Source: an uncultured Pelagibacteraceae bacterium
GTDB taxonomy: Bacteria; Pseudomonadota; Alphaproteobacteria; Pelagibacterales; Pelagibacteraceae
Direction of reading: 5' to 3'
Assembly (NCBI GenBank): GCA_902635685.1
Contig: CACPOY010000001.1
Location: 159,417 to 223,416 of the forward strand
DNA length: 64,000 nt
Numbering within the stretch: the first letter of the stretch is position 1; each line of letters starts with the position of its first letter. Below, in pieces: positions 10,901-17,594 of the stretch. The position numbers and the translations under genes were made by a program. Under the pieces are notes generated by a model that saw only the letters and a list, made by a program, of their open reading frames with translations, was not told where the DNA came from and searched no databases.

Positions 10901-10976
10901 CTTCTTTGACAAGTAATTCAATAACCTCTACATTTTCAAAATCGCCTATATCAGGAACTAATAGTTTTTCACTCAT
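7938..10976 (-). CDS. aceE: Pyruvate dehydrogenase E1 (homodimeric type) with fused N-terminal lipoyl domain
   Basis: Thiamine-diphosphate E1 of the pyruvate dehydrogenase complex, which decarboxylates pyruvate and acetylates lipoamide. Residues about 130-1012 match the homodimeric AceE layout: LETNEWLESL and RIRSLIRWNSAAMV at the N-side, the ThDP/Mg motif GDGEMDEPESLGA, and SHLMASTIPNCKSYDP. Residues 1-75 are an extra lipoyl domain (lysine in ESDKSSVEIP) joined by a charged flexible linker of about 50 residues. Total length is 1012 aa against about 887 for E. coli AceE, and the fusion accounts for the difference. Many alphaproteobacteria instead use a PdhA/PdhB heterodimeric E1. The frame is continuous, so the fusion is not an ORF-calling artefact. 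Confidence 0.95.
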   Translation of the reverse strand: MSEKLLVPDIGDFENVEVIELLVKEGEKIAKNDPVVTIESDKSSVEIPSTLSGIIETIKVKVGDKVSKGDLILSVSGSIEKNSQSKTIPKDTENLIKEAEKSLEKKQEQTIHTNNSERKKPEIIQVVNDGDIDPLETNEWLESLSAVIEKDGNQRAHYLIKELINKAYMEGANIPYTQNTPYINTIPVNEEKKSNGDQNIERRIRSLIRWNSAAMVVRVNKKFPELGGHIGTFASAATLYDVGMNHFWRAKNNKFGGDLIYFQGHSAPGMYARAFLEGRLNEKQLDSFRQEVNPGGLSSYPHPWLMPNFWQFPTVSMGLGPMLAIYQARYMKYLINRGLIKDEGRKVWAFLGDGEMDEPESLGAIGLAAREKLDNLIFVINCNLQRLDGPVRGNGKIIQELEGIFRGAGWNVIKVIWGSYWDPLLANDKTGYLIKVMNETVDGEYQAMKARDGAYVREKFFGKYPETKELVSSLSDKDIWRLNRGGHDPHKVFAAYDKASKNIGSPTVVIAKTIKGYGMGKSGESVNTTHQTKKLDINDLMYYRDRFDVPLTDKQVQNIEYYKPDQNSPEIKYIKERRLQLGGFIPERTTYAKPIKAPPKNIFDNMKVSTGDKEMSTTMALVRMLTNLLRDKNVAPRLVPIIPDEARTFGMEGFFQKIGIYAHEGQKYEPEDAAQLSSYREEKSGQVLEEGINEAGAMSSWIAAGTSYTNHDIEMIPIYLFYSMFGFQRIGDFAWAGADSQSRGFLIGATAGRTTLAGEGLQHQDGHSHLMASTIPNCKSYDPTFHYELATIFREGLKRMHENKENIFYYITTMNENYPHPAMPTDKSCEEGILKGMYKIKEFNKYKKTKIQFLGSGTILREMMAAAEILQTEYQIDSEVWSVTSFNELRRDGLEVERYNLLNPEKEAKKSYVESCLGKTEGPILAASDYMRMNSDQIRPYTNKSFYSLGTDGFGRSDTRKNLRKFFEVDKEHVVTYGLSVLAKEQLIASKYAQEAIKKYKIDKNKPMPTKL

Positions 10977-11077
10977 TTAATATTAAGATCTTATACACTA
11001 TAAAATTTTACTTAATTGTTATTTTTAACACATTCTGCTCAATTTTTTGACACTCTTCTTACGTATCCTTTAGAAAA

Positions 11078-11194
11078 ATGATTAAAAAGTTATTAAATAT
11101 GCTCTTGCAACCAAAAGAAAGCAATCACATTGATGCTAGAATTTGGATACAAAAAATTTTGCTTGAAGAGAAATTTAAAAGAATTAATTCTTAA
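11078..11194 (+). CDS. Possible 38-residue protein
   Basis: This short ORF (MIKKLLNMLLQPKESNHIDA... to KRINS) lies in the gap upstream of aceE, on the other strand, and overlaps the thiolase 3' end tail to tail by 4 bp. It is amphipathic with mixed charges and no clear membrane segment. A perfect TTGACA lies at 11047-11052, but the only possible -10 (TTTAGA, 16 bp away) is poor and would give an almost leaderless message. No Shine-Dalgarno sequence is obvious. I do not recognise the protein. Confidence 0.3.
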   Translation: MIKKLLNMLLQPKESNHIDARIWIQKILLEEKFKRINS

Positions 11195-12366
11195 ATCCTC
11201 TCAACACATAAAGCTATGCCCATTCCACCACCTATGCATAGTGTAGCACACCCTTTGTTCTTTTTTTGTTTTATCATCTCATGAATAAGAGTAACTAATA
11301 TTCTGGCACCTGATGCTCCTATAGGATGACCCAATGCTATAGCTCCTCCATTAACATTTACTTTATGCTCATTGATATTTAATTCACGTATCACTGCAAT
11401 GCTTTGAGCGGCAAAAGCCTCATTAATTTCAAAAAGATCTATGTCATTTAAATCCCATTTTGCTTTTTTTAATGCTTTACGCACAGCCTCAATTGGTCCA
11501 AGGCCCATTAAAGTTGGATCAACTCCAACTGAAGCCCATGATGTTATCTTTACTAACGGTTGAATTGATTTTTTTTTAGCTTCTTCTAAAGTTGTTAATA
11601 ATAAAGCAGCTGCACCATCATTAATTCCTGATGAATTTCCAGGTGTCACAGTTCCATTTTTTAAGAAAACTGCTTTTAATTTCTCTAAATCCGATTTATT
11701 TAGCTCTTTTCTTGGATGCTCATCTCTATCAAGATTGATACCAGATTGATTTATTTTGATTAGTTCTTCCTTAAATTTATTTGTGTTAATTGCAATTTCT
11801 GTTTTTTTTTGAGAATTTAGAGCATAATCATCCTGGTCTGCTCTTGAAATATTAAATTTCTTTGCAACATTTTCAGCAGTCACACCCATATGATAATTAT
11901 TAAATGCGTCTATCAGTCCATCATTTATCATTGTATCTATCAAATGTTTTTCTGAAATTTTTTTATTATCACGATAAAAAATTGAATGTGGAGCTAATGA
12001 CATATTTTCTTGGCCACCCGAAATTACATTTTTTGCTTCTCCCAATTTAATTGATTGATATCCTGAGATTACAGCTCTAAGTCCAGATCCACAAACTTGA
12101 TTAACTATATGGGCTGGTTTAGAGACATTTATACCTGCATTTATTGCTGCTTGTCTTGCAGGATTTTGACCTCCACCGGCTGTAAGTACTTGGCCCATAA
12201 TTACCTCATCAATATCATCTTTATCCAATTTGCTTTTTCTTAAAATTTCCTTGATAACAATTGATCCCAACTTATCAGCACTTAACTCTTTAAGAGATCC
12301 TTTATATGCTCCAATAGGTGTTCTAACAGCTTCTATAATTACAACATCCTTCAATGAATTATTCAT
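11191..12366 (-). CDS. Acetyl-CoA C-acetyltransferase (thiolase)
   Basis: Thiolase family II enzyme that condenses or cleaves acetyl-CoA/acetoacetyl-CoA in the cytoplasm. Catalytic landmarks are present: the acyl-accepting Cys in NQVCGSGLRAV (about residue 90), the His in GGAIALGHPIGASGARI (about 350), and the second Cys in CIGGGMGIALC near the C-terminus. The 391 aa length is standard for AtoB/PhaA-type enzymes. No phaB or phaC is adjacent, so a role in polyhydroxybutyrate synthesis cannot be argued; acetoacetyl-CoA metabolism or ketone turnover is equally possible. Confidence 0.92.
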   Translation of the reverse strand: MNNSLKDVVIIEAVRTPIGAYKGSLKELSADKLGSIVIKEILRKSKLDKDDIDEVIMGQVLTAGGGQNPARQAAINAGINVSKPAHIVNQVCGSGLRAVISGYQSIKLGEAKNVISGGQENMSLAPHSIFYRDNKKISEKHLIDTMINDGLIDAFNNYHMGVTAENVAKKFNISRADQDDYALNSQKKTEIAINTNKFKEELIKINQSGINLDRDEHPRKELNKSDLEKLKAVFLKNGTVTPGNSSGINDGAAALLLTTLEEAKKKSIQPLVKITSWASVGVDPTLMGLGPIEAVRKALKKAKWDLNDIDLFEINEAFAAQSIAVIRELNINEHKVNVNGGAIALGHPIGASGARILVTLIHEMIKQKKNKGCATLCIGGGMGIALCVERI

Positions 12367-12438
12367 AATAATTTAAATTTGTCTTAACATTAAAATATAC
12401 TAAAAAATGATATAGAATAATAAATAAAATTTAAAAAT

Positions 12439-12515
12439 GCGCCTGTAGCTCAATTGGATAGAGCGCTTGGCTACGGACCAGGAGGTTCTGGGTTCGACTC
12501 CTAGCAGGCGCACCA
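12439..12515 (+). tRNA. tRNA-Arg (anticodon ACG)
   Basis: A complete cloverleaf is readable. The acceptor stem GCGCCTG pairs with CAGGCGC, the D arm is GCTC/GAGC, and the anticodon stem CTTGG/CCAGG encloses the loop CTACGGA with anticodon ACG. The T arm is CTGGG TTCGACT CCTAG. The discriminator A and a genomically encoded CCA follow. ACG is normally edited to ICG and reads CGU, CGC and CGA. Confidence 0.95.
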
Positions 12516-12517
12516 TA

Positions 12518-12628
12518 ATGATAATGAATATGTTAAATTGGTTGTTGAAAACATCTCTTCAAAAGTCTGTGATATATTTTTTTATAATTATCTTAATAAT
12601 TCTATTAATTTTAACTTTTGTATTATAA
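12518..12628 (+). CDS. Possible 36-residue single-helix membrane peptide
   Basis: A short ORF begins 3 nt after the tRNA CCA end (MIMNMLNWLLKTSLQKS, then a run of about 18 Ile/Leu/Phe residues to the stop). The C-terminal half would make one transmembrane helix. It ends 10 nt before the ATG of the thioesterase gene and could be translated ahead of it. No strong ribosome-binding site is visible and AT-rich DNA produces such ORFs by chance. Confidence 0.25.
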   Translation: MIMNMLNWLLKTSLQKSVIYFFIIILIILLILTFVL

Positions 12629-12638
12629 AAATAAGATT

Positions 12639-13040
12639 ATGTCTAAAGATTTCCAGCAAATTAGCATCCAACAAGGATTTATGAAACATAATGGTGGAGT
12701 ATTGTTTAGAAATATTTCTGAAACTGAATATGAATTTAAATCAACAATAAACCAAAATCATTTAAATGCAGCAGGAATTACTCATGGCGGGTATTTATCA
12801 GCTTTAGTAGATGCAGGAGCAGGGACAGCGGCACATAGATCTGCAGAAAATGCACCTTGCGTCACAATATCTTTAGATTTGAAATTTATTGGGCCATCAA
12901 AAACCGGAGATGAAATAATAGGTAATGTCAAAATTCTTAAGAAGACAAAAACATTAGTTTTTTTATTTTGTGAACTAAAATGTGACGATAAAATTATTAC
13001 CTCTGCTACTGGGGTTTGGAAAATTCTTAAAAAATCTTAA
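12639..13040 (+). CDS. PaaI-like hotdog-fold acyl-CoA thioesterase
   Basis: A 133 aa single hotdog domain of the 4HBT/PaaI group, which hydrolyses acyl-CoA thioesters. The diagnostic stretch is NAAGITHGGYLSALVDAG (helix and active-site loop), followed by SLDLKFIGPSKTGDEI and a C-terminal ATGVWKIL strand. The ORF track starts at a TTG seven codons upstream; the ATG at 12639 is the more likely start because it gives a normal N-terminus. Substrate is unknown; short-chain or aromatic acyl-CoAs are typical of the family. Confidence 0.82.
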   Translation: MSKDFQQISIQQGFMKHNGGVLFRNISETEYEFKSTINQNHLNAAGITHGGYLSALVDAGAGTAAHRSAENAPCVTISLDLKFIGPSKTGDEIIGNVKILKKTKTLVFLFCELKCDDKIITSATGVWKILKKS

Positions 13041-13205
13041 ATAACTTTTTAATTATCTATAAGAATTAAGTATGCTAGAATAAAAATAGTTATTAGTTAA
13101 AATGAGAACTTTTTATACTCCGATTCGGTCATGTTTTAGTCTATATTTGTTCTTTAACACCAACTACATTTGGTAGATAAAAATTTTGACATACTAAAAA
13201 TAGGA

Positions 13206-15683
13206 ATGAACAAAAATAAAATTACAGCTGTGCTTGGCCCAACAAATACAGGCAAAACTCATTTAGCTATTGAAACTATGCTTTCTTTTGAAAATGGAAT
13301 GATTGGGTTCCCTCTTAGATTATTAGCAAGAGAAGTATACGATAAGGTAATTCAAAAAACTTCGTTGGATAAAGTTGCTCTAATTACGGGTGAGGAGAAA
13401 ATTATTCCTAATAACGCAAAATATTTTTTATGCACAGTTGAGTCAATGCCGATTGATAAACAATTAGATTTTGTTGGGGTTGATGAAATTCAAATGTGCG
13501 CGGATCATGAAAGAGGGCATATCTTTACTGATAGATTATTAAATTTAAGGGGTGATAAACTTACAATGTTAATGGGATCCAATACTATTAAAAATATCAT
13601 TTCAAGATTAGATGGTGATATTGAATTTATTAATAGAAAAAGATTATCTAAACTTACATATGCTGGATATAAAAAGATCTCTAGAATAAATAGAAAAACT
13701 GCAATTATAGCTTTCTCGGCTGAAGAAGTTTATGCTATTGCGGAACTCATAAGAAGACAAAAAGGTGGGGCAGCAATTGTGATGGGCTCTTTAAGCCCAA
13801 AGACCAGAAATGCTCAGGTTGAACTTTATCAATCAAATGATGTAGATTTTTTAGTCGCAACAGATGCTATTGGTATGGGAATAAATATGGATCTTGATCA
13901 TATTTACTTTTCTAATTTAAAAAAATTTGATGGAAGAAAATTACGAAGATTAAATTTATCAGAAATTGGACAAATTGCTGGAAGGGCAGGCAGGTATTTA
14001 AATGATGGTAATTTTGGAATAACTGGTGATTGTAAAGAAATTGGTGCTGAAGAAGTTGAATTACTTGAAAATCATAAATTTGAAGAAATTCAATTTCTAT
14101 TTTGGCGTAATTCAGATCTTAATTTTGATAATCCTTCAGTGCTTTTAAAATCTCTTGAAGAAAAACCTAATAGAGCATGGTTAAGGAAGATACGTGAATG
14201 TGAAGATGAAAAAGCTCTTAAATTTTTCTTGAGAGATAAAAATCTAGAGAATTTTGAATTTACTGAAAGAAAATTAAAACTTTTATGGGAATGTTGTCAA
14301 ATACCTGACTTTGTCAAAAAAACTTATGGTAATCATTACGAGGTCATCTCAAATGTTTTTGAATATTTGAATAGTGAAAAAGGAAAAATTACCGATGAAT
14401 ACATGCGACTTCAGCTAATAAAACTTGATAAATTAGATGGAAATGTAGATTCTATATCAAATAGAATTGCAAATGTAAGAACTTGGTCTTATGTTTCGAA
14501 TAAAAATAATTGGGTAGAGAATCAAAATTACTGGATAGAAAAAACGAAGTTATTAGAGGATAAACTATCAGATAGATTACATGAAGAACTTACAAAAACT
14601 TTTATTGATAAACGTGCGAGTGTTCTAGCAAGAGGTTTAAAACAAGATATGGAATTTGAGACCAAAATTTTAAATAATAATGATGTCATGATTGATAATC
14701 AGTTCATTGGAAAAATTAATGGTCTTAAATTAGAACTTGATTTAAAAAAGGGTGCACTAGAAACTGATATTAAATCTCTCAAAAAGGCTGCTCGTCAGAC
14801 AGTAGGTCCTGAACTAGAGAAAAGAATCCAATCAATAATAGAGACCGGGCTAATTGAACTAAATAATGATTTTAAGATATATTGGCGCAAATTTAAAATT
14901 GGAAAGTTAATACCAGGTAAAGACTACTTAAATCCAAAAATTGAATTAATAGTAGACGACATTTTAGAACAAGACCAAAGGCAGAAACTTACAAACTATT
15001 TAACGAAGTGGATCGCTAATAAAATAAACACAACACTCAAAAGTCTTATTGATTTAAAATTTTTAAAAGAAAAAAATTCTTCAATAAAGGCACTTGCTTA
15101 TCAACTTTATGAAAATAATGGAGTCCTAAAAAGAGATCAAGTAGCTGAATACTTAAAAAACTTAGAACAAAATGAAAGAAAAATTTTAAGAGATCTTGGG
15201 GTTAGGTTTGGAAGATATCATATTTTTTTACATAAATTAATTAAGCCAGAGCCAGTTTCACTAAGAACCTTGTTGTGGAAAAATTACCATCAAAAATATT
15301 TTAATCTTAACCCACCAACTTTTGGGCTCAATTTTATAAATGATGATAAAATAAAAAACAAAAACTTCATGCTACTTTGTGGGTTTGAAAAGTTTAATAA
15401 TATTTATGTTAGAATAGACATTCTAGAAAGGTTGTTTATGCAAATAATCAATTCTAACTCTGAAAAAGATAAAGAAATTAAAATGATACCAGAAATGTTA
15501 AACCTATTAGGGTGCAATAAAGAAAGTTTTAAAAAGCTCCTCATATGTATGAATTATAAGATAATTGAGAGAGAGAATGATATATTTTTTAGATACACAC
15601 CTAAAAGAAATTTTAAAAAGCAAAATCAGAAAATTTTAAAAGAAACACCTTTTGGAGTTTTAAAAGACTTGAATTTTAATTAG
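13206..15683 (+). CDS. Suv3-like ATP-dependent RNA helicase
   Basis: Superfamily 2 RNA helicase related to mitochondrial Suv3, the helicase of the mitochondrial degradosome. Visible motifs are Walker A GPTNTGKT at the extreme N-terminus, Walker B VDEIQM, ATDAIGMGINMDLD, and motif VI QIAGRAGR. A Suv3-type C-terminal domain and a long charged extension follow (825 aa from the chosen start). The track begins at a TTG at 13170; I prefer the ATG at 13206, preceded by AGG and placing Walker A just after the start as in relatives. It leads a run with TerB-like, FdxA and CarD genes, close to an arrangement common in alphaproteobacteria. A role in RNA decay alongside Pnp is an inference. Confidence 0.88.
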   Translation: MNKNKITAVLGPTNTGKTHLAIETMLSFENGMIGFPLRLLAREVYDKVIQKTSLDKVALITGEEKIIPNNAKYFLCTVESMPIDKQLDFVGVDEIQMCADHERGHIFTDRLLNLRGDKLTMLMGSNTIKNIISRLDGDIEFINRKRLSKLTYAGYKKISRINRKTAIIAFSAEEVYAIAELIRRQKGGAAIVMGSLSPKTRNAQVELYQSNDVDFLVATDAIGMGINMDLDHIYFSNLKKFDGRKLRRLNLSEIGQIAGRAGRYLNDGNFGITGDCKEIGAEEVELLENHKFEEIQFLFWRNSDLNFDNPSVLLKSLEEKPNRAWLRKIRECEDEKALKFFLRDKNLENFEFTERKLKLLWECCQIPDFVKKTYGNHYEVISNVFEYLNSEKGKITDEYMRLQLIKLDKLDGNVDSISNRIANVRTWSYVSNKNNWVENQNYWIEKTKLLEDKLSDRLHEELTKTFIDKRASVLARGLKQDMEFETKILNNNDVMIDNQFIGKINGLKLELDLKKGALETDIKSLKKAARQTVGPELEKRIQSIIETGLIELNNDFKIYWRKFKIGKLIPGKDYLNPKIELIVDDILEQDQRQKLTNYLTKWIANKINTTLKSLIDLKFLKEKNSSIKALAYQLYENNGVLKRDQVAEYLKNLEQNERKILRDLGVRFGRYHIFLHKLIKPEPVSLRTLLWKNYHQKYFNLNPPTFGLNFINDDKIKNKNFMLLCGFEKFNNIYVRIDILERLFMQIINSNSEKDKEIKMIPEMLNLLGCNKESFKKLLICMNYKIIERENDIFFRYTPKRNFKKQNQKILKETPFGVLKDLNFN

Positions 15684-15690
15684 ATAAATT

Positions 15691-16095
15691 ATGTTTTTCA
15701 AAAATAATAAAAACCAAAACAATGATTTGATAAAAATAGCAGCACTACTAATTCATGCTGCAAAAATCGATGAAAATTTTACTATTGAAGAAGAAAAAAT
15801 TATAAAAGAAACTCTCTTAAACTTAGGAGCAAATAAAGAAAACGTAAAACAAATTATTATTGATAGCAAAAAAATTGAAGACAAAGCTAATCAAATTTTA
15901 GAATTTACTAAAGAGGTAAAAAATATGGAAGAAAATGACAAAATTAAAATTATAGAAACATTATGGCGAATTATCTACTCTAATAAGAATGCTGACATTT
16001 ATGAAACAAACTTAATGAGACGGCTTGCTGGATTATTATATATTGACAATAAGACGATGGGAGATATCAAAGAAAAGATAAAAAATAATTCCTAA
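15691..16095 (+). CDS. TerB-family (tellurite resistance TerB-like) protein
   Basis: A 134 aa soluble, helix-rich protein. Its opening [21 protein letters not shown] (residues about 13-33) and the later [20 protein letters not shown] match the acidic helical TerB/DjlA-N fold. In relatives the conserved acidic residues bind metal. The function is unknown in most bacteria and does not imply tellurite resistance. It lies 7 bp after the helicase gene, and its TAA overlaps the fdxA ATG by one base, so it is in the same operon. Many relatives have an S4 RNA-binding gene at this position, which is absent here. Confidence 0.75.
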   Translation: MFFKNNKNQNNDLIKIAALLIHAAKIDENFTIEEEKIIKETLLNLGANKENVKQIIIDSKKIEDKANQILEFTKEVKNMEENDKIKIIETLWRIIYSNKNADIYETNLMRRLAGLLYIDNKTMGDIKEKIKNNS

Positions 16096-16421
16096 TGACA
16101 TATATAGTTAATCAAAATTGTATTAAATGTAAACTAATGGATTGTGTTGATGTATGCCCAGTCGATTGTTTTTATGAGGGAAAAAATATGCTTGTAATTA
16201 AACCGGATGAGTGTATAGATTGTGGCGTTTGTGAACCAGAGTGCCCTGTTGATGCCATTAAAGCTGATACAGAGCCTGATAGTAAAAAATGGATAGAGAT
16301 AAACAAAAAATATTCAGAAATCTGGCCTAATATAAACGAAAAAAAAGATCCTCCCTTGGATCATGAAAAATATAAAGATGAGCAAAATAAGTTTGAAAAA
16401 TATTTTAAAGAAAACCTTTAA
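16095..16421 (+). CDS. fdxA: Ferredoxin FdxA (7Fe type)
   Basis: Small electron carrier with one 3Fe-4S and one 4Fe-4S cluster. The N-terminal half carries [17 protein letters not shown] and then [15 protein letters not shown], the usual 7Fe arrangement of FdxA (Azotobacter FdI-like). The C-terminal extension ([17 protein letters not shown]) is also typical of the family. At 108 aa the length is normal. The 3' end overlaps the start of carD by about 45-60 bp in another frame, and the carD gene continues directly. Confidence 0.94.
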   Translation: MTYIVNQNCIKCKLMDCVDVCPVDCFYEGKNMLVIKPDECIDCGVCEPECPVDAIKADTEPDSKKWIEINKKYSEIWPNINEKKDPPLDHEKYKDEQNKFEKYFKENL

Positions 16422-17256
16422 AAAAAAAACTAAACCAAAAATAAAAAAAATAAAATCAATTAGTGCTAATAAAATTACTAAGAATAAAAAAGTAAAAACA
16501 AAATCTAAAAAAAACAAGATTGTTAAAATTACTAAAGTTAAAAAAATTACAAAGATAAATATAAAAAAAAAAAATGAAAAAACCGAAACTAAATCAGAAG
16601 CTTTAAGGATTCCAAAGAGTAATGAACTAAAACCAGAAATTAAGAAAGTAAAGAAACAAGAGACTGCAAAAAAAGAATATAAGATTAAAGATTATGTAGT
16701 TTATCCTAAACATGGAGTTGGTCAAATATCTGAATTTAAAAAAATTAATATAGGTGGAATTGATGTAGAAACATACATAATTAAATTCGAAAAAGATAAG
16801 GCTAATGGCATGGTCCCTGTTAATAAACAATCTCATTTAAGACCTCTTGCTACAATTAATCAAGTAAACAAGTGTATTTCTATTTTAAAAAGTAAACCTA
16901 AAATTAAAAGGTCAATGTGGAGTAGGCGTGCCCAAGAGTATGAGGCAAAAATCTCTTCAGGAAAGATTTATGAATTGGCTGAGGTGGTAAGAGATTTAAA
17001 TAAAGGTGATGATTTGATGGTTGATCAATCTTATTCCGAAAGACAACTATTTGAAAAAGCATACGAAAGAATTTTGTCGGAATTTCAAATTATACTCAAT
17101 CTATCATTAGAAGATACTCAAAAAAAATTAGATAAAGCATTAAAAAGAAACCTTGATAATCAAAATAAAACCGAGATTAAAGAAGAAAAAAATGATTCTC
17201 CTAAAATTCCAAATGAAGAACCTATATCTGATGACGTTGTACAGTTAGAGGATTAA
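16363..17256 (+). CDS. carD: CarD-family RNA polymerase-binding regulator with Lys-rich N-terminal extension
   Basis: CarD proteins bind the RNA polymerase beta subunit and stabilise open promoter complexes. The CarD/TRCF-like RNAP-interaction domain begins near residue 104 ([17 protein letters not shown]) and runs into the DNA-binding helical domain ([13 protein letters not shown]... [13 protein letters not shown]). The preceding region of about 100 residues is roughly 40% lysine and low complexity, which is why the protein is 297 aa rather than the usual 160-180. Starts at 16363 or 16378 are both possible; both overlap fdxA. The tail is acidic ([11 protein letters not shown]). A clear terminator follows. 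Confidence 0.88.
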   Translation: MKNIKMSKISLKNILKKTFKKKTKPKIKKIKSISANKITKNKKVKTKSKKNKIVKITKVKKITKINIKKKNEKTETKSEALRIPKSNELKPEIKKVKKQETAKKEYKIKDYVVYPKHGVGQISEFKKINIGGIDVETYIIKFEKDKANGMVPVNKQSHLRPLATINQVNKCISILKSKPKIKRSMWSRRAQEYEAKISSGKIYELAEVVRDLNKGDDLMVDQSYSERQLFEKAYERILSEFQIILNLSLEDTQKKLDKALKRNLDNQNKTEIKEEKNDSPKIPNEEPISDDVVQLED

Positions 17257-17258
17257 AA

Positions 17259-17300
17259 AAAAACGCCCCTCACACGTATATCGTTATGAGAAGCGTTTTT
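17259..17300. terminator. Bidirectional intrinsic terminator between carD and the basic peptide gene
   Basis: AAAAACGC at 17259-17266 pairs with GCGTTTTT at 17293-17300. Inside, CTCA pairs with TGAG and ACG with CGT, leaving a small TATAT loop. Each strand ends in a run of T, so it can stop transcription from carD (+) and from the convergent 25-residue gene (-). Confidence 0.8.
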
Positions 17301-17319
17301 AATAAAGAATACTAAGTTA

Positions 17320-17397
17320 TTATCTTCTTCTTCTTTTTTTAGCTTTTTTCTTAGCTTTTTTCTTAGCCTTCTTTGCTTTTTTTCTTCTCTTAGGCAT
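17320..17397 (-). CDS. 25-residue Lys/Arg/Ala-rich basic peptide
   Basis: The ORF encodes MPKRRKKAKKAKKK followed by AKKKAKKRRRR and ends in tandem stops (TAATAA). Twenty of the 25 residues are Lys or Arg and the Ala spacing is regular, resembling the C-terminal tails of histone H1-like and AlgP-like bacterial proteins. Several things argue it is a real gene: AAGGGAG 8-9 nt upstream of the ATG, one of the best Shine-Dalgarno sequences I noticed here, a consensus-like promoter further upstream, and a terminator just downstream. It is too short for the ORF track. Nucleic acid or ribosome binding is a reasonable guess from charge alone; I do not recognise a named family. Confidence 0.72.
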   Translation of the reverse strand: MPKRRKKAKKAKKKAKKKAKKRRRR

Positions 17398-17419
17398 CTT
17401 TAGCTCCCTTTTTAGTTAA

Positions 17420-17438
17420 ACGAATCAAAATGATTCGT
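17420..17438 (-). promoter_or_regulatory. Perfect inverted repeat in the leader of the basic peptide gene
   Basis: ACGAATCA-AAA-TGATTCGT is an exact 8-bp inverted repeat with a 3-nt spacer. It lies just downstream of the predicted transcription start and about 13 nt upstream of the Shine-Dalgarno sequence. It could be a protein operator or a 5' stem-loop protecting the message. It is not followed by a T run in the minus direction, so it is not a terminator. Confidence 0.6.
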
Positions 17439-17448
17439 CATTAGGTTA

Positions 17449-17477
17449 TTTTTATTTTTTTATACGCGTTATGTCAA
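17449..17477 (-). promoter_or_regulatory. Predicted sigma-70 promoter for the basic peptide gene
   Basis: On the minus strand TTGACA (17477-17472) is followed after exactly 17 bp by TAAAAA (17454-17449). This puts the start near 17442, just before the inverted repeat. The -35 is perfect and the -10 is weaker. Upstream, 17478-17594 is AT-rich and shows nothing else. Confidence 0.55.
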
Positions 17478-17594
17478 TTATTTAATTAGAGTTCAAAATT
17501 AATTTTAAAAATTATAATCAAAAAAAATTTAAAATATTTTTTATGCAAAAAAAGTTAATGTTTATGCGCTTTATAACCTAATATTTTAACAATT

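Noticed and set aside
13102-13176. 24-codon ORF (MRTFYTPIRSC...) between the thioesterase and helicase genes
   Set aside because: No ribosome site, no recognisable composition, and it overlaps the upstream TTG start of the helicase frame; best treated as spacer.
16314-16836. Two antisense hydrophobic ORFs opposite fdxA/carD
   Set aside because: They are shadows of the poly-Lys codons (AAA read as TTT), not real membrane proteins.
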